From assembly GCA_900316305.1 (NCBI GenBank), contig ONCM01000007.1:1-64000 (forward strand): DNA of 64,000 bases, read 5' to 3'. Below are positions 59,963-64,000 of the stretch, piece after piece. A model generated the notes under the pieces. The model saw only the letters and a program-made list of their open reading frames with translations, was not told where the DNA came from and made no database searches. Origin of the DNA: an uncultured Bacteroidales bacterium (GTDB lineage Bacteria > Bacteroidota > Bacteroidia > Bacteroidales > WCHB1-69). The translations under genes were made by a program, and so were the position numbers. Within the stretch, counting starts at the first letter, position 1, and each line of letters begins with the position of its first letter.

Positions 59963-61115
59963 AACAAATCCTTCTCAGCCCTTCCAGCACTGTTGCCCTA
60001 TTCGTTCCGATGTTCATCCGCATGAAACCCGCGCCTTCGGGACCGAAATCCGTGCCGTTGTTCAAGCCGATTTTGGCATCGTAAATGAGTTTTCTTTCCA
60101 AATCTTTCTGCGGGAGGTTCCATTTCCGGAAATCCATCCAGAGCAAAAAGGAGGCCTGCGGACGCATGAAGGTGATTTCCGGACAGTTTTCCTTCAGAAA
60201 TTGTTCCGCTGCGTCAATGTTGCCTTGCAAGTATTCGAGCAACTGTTGCAGCCACTCCTCGCCGTGCGCGAAAGCGGCCTCCGCAGCGTAGTAACCGAAG
60301 ATGTTGCCCAGCGACAGCTCGTTGTGGTCGAGGAAACCGTAGAACTCCTTGCGGATGCCCTCGTCGGGCACGTAGCTGACGGAGGAGTGCAGTCCCGCGA
60401 TGTTGAAGGTCTTGCTCGGCGCGAAAAAGGTGATGGAGTTGCGCTCCGCCGCCTCGGAAACCGTGGCGAAGGAGGTGTGATGGAACTGCGGGTAGGTGAG
60501 GTCGGCGTGGATTTCGTCGGAAATTACTAACACGCCTTTCCGCAGACAGATGTCGGCCACCTGCGAAAGCTCCTCTTTCGTCCATACCGTGCCGCCGGGA
60601 TTGTGAGGGTTGCTGAGGATCATCACCTTGCAGCCCTCGGCCTTGCGCTCCAAGTCCTCGAAGTCGAAGGTGAAACGGCCGTTCTCGGTCTTCAGCGGAC
60701 TGCTCACGAACACCCTGCCCGTGCGGTGCGGCACGTTGATGAACGGTGGATAGACCGGCGTGGTGATCAGTACCTTGTCGCCCGGCCGCGTGAAGGCTTG
60801 CAACACAAAGGCGATGCCTTGCACGATGCCTGGCACGAAGCGCATGCGGTTCCATTTCGTGGCGATGCCGTACCGTTTCTGGAACCAGTTGAGCACGGCC
60901 ATCTTGTAGCCGTCGGGCGCAAAGGTATAGCCCAGCACCTCATGCTCGCACCGTTTCCGTATCGCCTCCATGATGAAATCCGGCGTTTTGAAATCCATGT
61001 CCGCCACCCACATCGGCAGCAGGTCGTCCGTCCCGAACACTTCGGGGGTCATGTCGTGTTTGACGCAGTAAGTGCCCTTGCGGAGAGCTATTTCATTGAA
61101 GTTGTATTTTTTCAT
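59949..61115 (-). CDS. patB: PLP-dependent C-S lyase (MalY/PatB type)
   Basis: A 388-residue fold-type I PLP enzyme. LLPMWVADMDFKTPDFI is the MalY/PatB signature (WVADMDF). PVYPPFINVP, NPHNPGGTVWTKEEL, SDEIHADLTYPQFHHTSF and the cofactor lysine in APSKTFNIAGL are present, with FMRMNIGTNRA at the C terminus. These cytosolic enzymes cleave cystathionine or related C-S bonds to yield pyruvate, ammonia and a thiol. It is monocistronic between two array blocks; its stop codon is inside the downstream heptamer array. Confidence 0.92.
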   Translation of the reverse strand: MKKYNFNEIALRKGTYCVKHDMTPEVFGTDDLLPMWVADMDFKTPDFIMEAIRKRCEHEVLGYTFAPDGYKMAVLNWFQKRYGIATKWNRMRFVPGIVQGIAFVLQAFTRPGDKVLITTPVYPPFINVPHRTGRVFVSSPLKTENGRFTFDFEDLERKAEGCKVMILSNPHNPGGTVWTKEELSQVADICLRKGVLVISDEIHADLTYPQFHHTSFATVSEAAERNSITFFAPSKTFNIAGLHSSVSYVPDEGIRKEFYGFLDHNELSLGNIFGYYAAEAAFAHGEEWLQQLLEYLQGNIDAAEQFLKENCPEITFMRPQASFLLWMDFRKWNLPQKDLERKLIYDAKIGLNNGTDFGPEGAGFMRMNIGTNRATVLEGLRRICSVRS

Positions 61116-61118
61116 ATT

Positions 61119-61198
61119 AATGTAGAATGTAGAATGTAGAATGTAGAATGAAGAATGTAGAATAAAAATTATGAATTAAGAATTATGAATTATGAATG
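61119..61198 (+). repeat. gtagaat then attatga heptamer arrays between patB and the four-helix gene
   Basis: Five or six units of gtagaat/gaagaat (61120-61165) pass into four units of attatga/attaaga (61170-61198). The two families are joined directly, as at 5511-5597. Confidence 0.85.
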
Positions 61199-61271
61199 AT
61201 TTTTTAAAATAATACAATAATATTGTGGGTTGTTCGTTGTGGATTGTATGTTTAACAAAATATATTTGATT

Positions 61272-61628
61272 ATGAAAACTGATAATGTAATTTTGATTAA
61301 AAGTAAAGCTTTTGCGCTTAGAATTATTGGACTGTATAAGTATTTGCGTTCAGAGAAGAAAGAGTATGTTATGTCGAAACAAATTCTTCGGAGCGGTACG
61401 AGTATTGGTGCAAATGTTAGAGAAGGTAATCGAGGTCAGACGAAGCCTGACTTTATTACAAAGATGAATATTGCGTTAAAAGAGGCAGATGAGACATGTT
61501 ATTGGCTTGAACTTTTATTTGAAAGTGGCTATATTGGTAAAAAAGCCTTTGAAAGCATGTATGTAGACTGTACTGAGCTTGTCCGAATTCTTTCATCAAT
61601 TATTATTTCAGCACGAAAAAGGCATTAA
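61272..61628 (+). CDS. Four-helix-bundle protein (S23/IVP family)
   Basis: ATG at 61272 gives 118 residues. The family signature is visible: ALRIIGLYKYLRSEKKEYVMSKQILRSGTSIGANVREGNRGQTKPDFITKMNIALKEADETCYWLELL. Proteins of this family (TIGR02436) form pentamers of four-helix bundles and are often found within ribosomal-RNA intervening sequences or alone; function unknown. AT-rich compared with recR and patB, so probably acquired. Confidence 0.85.
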   Translation: MKTDNVILIKSKAFALRIIGLYKYLRSEKKEYVMSKQILRSGTSIGANVREGNRGQTKPDFITKMNIALKEADETCYWLELLFESGYIGKKAFESMYVDCTELVRILSSIIISARKRH

Positions 61629-61662
61629 ATATTCTACATTCTACATTCTTCATTCTACATTA
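61629..61662 (-). repeat. cattcta heptamer array at the recR stop
   Basis: Four 7-bp units. On the minus strand they read gtagaat/gaagaat and code the last residues N-V-E and TGA stop of recR, exactly as for birA. Confidence 0.85.
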
Positions 61663-62279
61663 CGATTATAGGCTCTCTCAAACTCAGTTCTCGCCAGCAA
61701 TGACCTGCCGAGGGTGGCCTCGTCGGCGTATTCCAACTCTTCGCCGACGCCGATGCCGCGGGCGATGGTGGTGATGGTCGGGACTTTGTCTTGGATGTTT
61801 TTGTAGATGAAGAAGTTGGTGGTGTCGCCTTCGACGGTGGCGGGCAGTGCGAGGATGATCTCTTTAATGCCGCCAGCTTCCACGCGGTCGAATAGCTCTT
61901 TGATGGTGAGTTGCTGGATGCCGATGCCGTCCATCGGGGAGATGACCCCGCCGAGGACGTGATAGACGCCCTGGTACTGGTGGGTGTTCTCGATGGCGAT
62001 CACATCGCGGATATCCTGCACCACGCAGATGACCCCGCTGTCACGCTTCGGGTTGGCGCAGATGTCACAGATTTCGTGGTCGGAAATGTTGTGGCATTGT
62101 CGGCAATAGACCACGTCGCTCTTCAGCTTGTTGATACGGTCGGTGAGCAGCGTCACGTTGGCCTCGTCTTGCTTGATGAGGTGCAGAGCGAGCCGCAAAG
62201 CGGAACGCTTTCCGATGCCCGGCAGCTTGGAAATCTCGTTTACAGCATTCTCTAAGTTCTTGGAATATAGCGATATCAT
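61650..62279 (-). CDS. recR: Recombination mediator protein RecR
   Basis: A 209-residue protein. A helix-hairpin-helix start ([17 protein letters not shown]) is followed by a zinc finger ([22 protein letters not shown]), then a Toprim domain ([39 protein letters not shown]). The C terminus resembles the RecR Walker-like end ([22 protein letters not shown]). It loads RecA with RecO during single-strand gap repair. It overlaps the upstream M16 peptidase gene by 4 bases. Its last residues NVE are coded by a heptamer array. Confidence 0.96.
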   Translation of the reverse strand: MISLYSKNLENAVNEISKLPGIGKRSALRLALHLIKQDEANVTLLTDRINKLKSDVVYCRQCHNISDHEICDICANPKRDSGVICVVQDIRDVIAIENTHQYQGVYHVLGGVISPMDGIGIQQLTIKELFDRVEAGGIKEIILALPATVEGDTTNFFIYKNIQDKVPTITTIARGIGVGEELEYADEATLGRSLLARTEFERAYNRNVE

Positions 62280-63508
62280 TCTTCTTCAGGATCAAATATG
62301 AGGGTGGAAAAACGGTTGAGGTCGAAAATCTCGTTGGCGGTGTCGCAGAGTTCCTCCGCCGTGATCTTCTCCACGGCTTGGATGTTCTCGTCCATGTCGG
62401 CCACTTCATCGTAGAAGAGGGCGAGATGCCCGGCGGCGAGCAGCTCGTTGAGCTTGCTCTCCTGGGCGAGCGCGATTTGGCCGATGTATTGCTTCTTGGC
62501 GTAGTAGAGCTGCATTGTGCCTAACTTCTGCCGTTTGAGCTTCTCCAGCTCGCGGCGCACGAGCTCCAGACAGTGGTCGCGCTCGTGGGCGTCGCAGCCG
62601 AAATAGACGGAGAAAAGGCCGCAGTCGGAAAAGGGGTTGAAGTACGCTTCCACGGTGTAGGCCAGTCCCATCTTCTCGCGCACGCTCATGTTGAGTCGCG
62701 AATTCTGTCCCTGACCGCCCAAGATGTTGGTCAGCAACATGAACGGCAGCCGTTTCGGATGCCGGATGTCGTAGGCCGGTCCGCCGGTGAGGACGTTGGT
62801 CTGCGAGGTGCTCTTGCGCACGTTCATTGTTTTCGGCTGGTAGCTGGTGAACGGCTTGCGGGGATGTGCGCCGTGAGTCGCCTTTCCGTTGCCGAAATAC
62901 TTCTCGCACAGACGGATAAGCTTGTCGGTGGCGATATTGCCCACAGAGGCCAGCACGACGTTTTCCAGCGTGTAGTTTGCCGCAGTGAAAGCCATAATAT
63001 CCTCACGGTGAATTTGTTGCACGCTCTCCTTGGTGCCGAGGATGTTCTTGCCCATGGCATGGGTTCCGAACACCAACGACTCGAAGTCGTCGAAGATCAG
63101 CTCCGAAGGACTGTCATTGTAATAGTTGATCTCTTCGAAGATGACGGTCTTCTCCTTTTCCAGCTCCTTTTGGGGAAATTTGGCGTGGAAGAAGATGTCG
63201 GCGAGGAGTTCGACAGCGCGGGGATAGTCGGGGGAGAGGAAGGAGGCGTAGAAGTCGGTCTCCTCCTTGGAGGTACTGGCGTTGAGGTCGCCGCCCACGC
63301 TCTCCATGCGGTTGATGACACGGTAGGCGTTGCGCTTTTCCGTACCTTTAAATATAGTATGCTCCACAAAGTGAGCCAGGCCCGGATGTTGGGCGGGCTC
63401 GTCGCGCGTGCCGGCATCGATGAGGATGCCGAAATGGGAAATGGGGGACGCGGTGGGGATGTGCAGTAGTCTGAGACCGTTTTGCAGTCTTACAACACGG
63501 TGCGGCAT
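62276..63508 (-). CDS. M16 family zinc metallopeptidase
   Basis: A 410-residue protease. The inverted zinc motif is HFVEH (residues about 46-50) with the distal glutamate in [24 protein letters not shown] is typical. The second half carries a degenerate M16-C domain: [16 protein letters not shown] and [28 protein letters not shown]. No signal peptide, so it is predicted cytosolic. It forms an operon with recR (4-base overlap) and with mtaB upstream (19-base overlap). Confidence 0.93.
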   Translation of the reverse strand: MPHRVVRLQNGLRLLHIPTASPISHFGILIDAGTRDEPAQHPGLAHFVEHTIFKGTEKRNAYRVINRMESVGGDLNASTSKEETDFYASFLSPDYPRAVELLADIFFHAKFPQKELEKEKTVIFEEINYYNDSPSELIFDDFESLVFGTHAMGKNILGTKESVQQIHREDIMAFTAANYTLENVVLASVGNIATDKLIRLCEKYFGNGKATHGAHPRKPFTSYQPKTMNVRKSTSQTNVLTGGPAYDIRHPKRLPFMLLTNILGGQGQNSRLNMSVREKMGLAYTVEAYFNPFSDCGLFSVYFGCDAHERDHCLELVRRELEKLKRQKLGTMQLYYAKKQYIGQIALAQESKLNELLAAGHLALFYDEVADMDENIQAVEKITAEELCDTANEIFDLNRFSTLIFDPEEE

Positions 63509-64000
63509 GGATCGACGGTGATCGTTTGGATAGTGTTGATAATATCTTCGCTATAAGGTACTTGCACGCGGATGTAGTTGTCCGTGAAACCGCTGAGCAT
63601 GTCGTCGCTCACCTGGGATTCCACCAGCACGGGGCGTTCCTGACCGGCGCACTGTTCGTAGAAGATACGTTTTTTCTCGTTGGAGAGGGCGATGAGGCGC
63701 TGACTGCGCTCGTCCTTGACATCCTCGGAGATCTGGTCTTCCATGATGTTGGCGGCGGTGCGGGGACGGCGAGAATAACTGAAGACGTGCATGTAGCTGA
63801 TAGGCAGCTCGGAGAGGAAATTGTAGGTTTCCTCGAACTCCTCGTCGGTTTCACCGGGGAATCCGACAATCACGTCGCAAGCAATGCAGGCGTCGGGCAT
63901 CAGCTTCTTGATTTTCTTGACCTTTTCGGCGTACTGCTCGGTGGTGTAACGACGGCGCATCTCGCTGAGAATGCGGTCGCAGCCCGACTGCAGCGGCAAG
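63490..64000 (-). CDS. mtaB: tRNA t6A37 methylthiotransferase (C-terminal part)
   Basis: The frame runs off the window edge, so the N-terminal half is missing (170 codons visible). LPLQSGCDRIL..MRRRYTTEQY, CDVIVGFPGETDEEFEETYNFL and HVFSYSRRPRTAA are the second half of a radical SAM methylthiotransferase. ERPVLVESQ begins a TRAM domain. HVFSYSRRPRTAA and the short TRAM fit MtaB better than MiaB or RimO, but the iron-sulfur cysteines are outside the window. Its end overlaps the start of the peptidase gene by 19 bases. Confidence 0.82.
   Translation of the reverse strand, partial: LPLQSGCDRILSEMRRRYTTEQYAEKVKKIKKLMPDACIACDVIVGFPGETDEEFEETYNFLSELPISYMHVFSYSRRPRTAANIMEDQISEDVKDERSQRLIALSNEKKRIFYEQCAGQERPVLVESQVSDDMLSGFTDNYIRVQVPYSEDIINTIQTITVDPCRTVL

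Overview
The window looks like a chromosomal segment of a member of the Bacteroidota, most likely an uncultured Bacteroidales. The reasons are many TAnnTTTG-type -7 promoter elements (usually TATTTTTG) in front of genes, a complete Na+-translocating NQR operon, Bacteroidota-typical families (DUF3078, DUF4270, DUF4197-like, PorT-like beta-barrels, a TonB receptor with a carboxypeptidase-like N-domain, a short GT5 glycogen synthase) and a BspA-type leucine-rich repeat protein. No rRNA, CRISPR array or intact insertion sequence was seen.

Layout. 0-26 kb: the 3' part of a type III restriction subunit, a large MscS channel, a DUF3078 protein, birA, a DUF4197-like lipoprotein, a PPi-type phosphofructokinase, murA, a 35-residue lipoprotein, an Upf1-like helicase, glycosyltransferases and a flippase, MgtC, a nucleoside phosphorylase, a periplasmic binding protein, priA and a second MscS channel. 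26-34.7 kb: nqrA-B-C, an elongation factor G gene, then nqrD-E-F. 34.8-42.9 kb: a compact lipid or polyene cluster resembling an aryl polyene locus (two ACPs, two full ketosynthases, a half-size ketosynthase-like protein, a chain-length factor, two hotdog dehydratases, acyltransferase, LolA, small transporter, glycosyltransferase) but without ketoreductase, aromatic starter ligase or MMPL exporter. 43-50.6 kb: a beta-barrel, NhaD, a TonB receptor, L28, DUF4270, glycogen synthase and tRNA-Leu(GAG). 50.7-59.7 kb: an accessory, partly AT-rich stretch with a DnaB-like ATPase, unknown proteins, the LRR protein, an HNH nuclease, a cyclase-like protein and a DUF4062/RecG-like regulator. 60-64 kb: patB, a four-helix-bundle protein, recR, an M16 peptidase and mtaB.

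The most striking feature is intergenic. More than twenty short arrays are built from several unrelated units that nearly all have a 7-bp period, plus one family with an 11-bp period. Neither period is a multiple of three, and the units contain stop codons and in most families ATG. Many flanking genes end at a stop codon inside an array, some with a few C-terminal residues coded by it, and several begin at an ATG inside an array. Separate families of hairpin-forming dispersed repeats are also present. One ~83-bp copy forms the first ~29 codons of nqrB, and related copies lie between nqrD and nqrE and in the polyene-like cluster.

All functional calls come from reading translated sequence and motifs; no database search was run.
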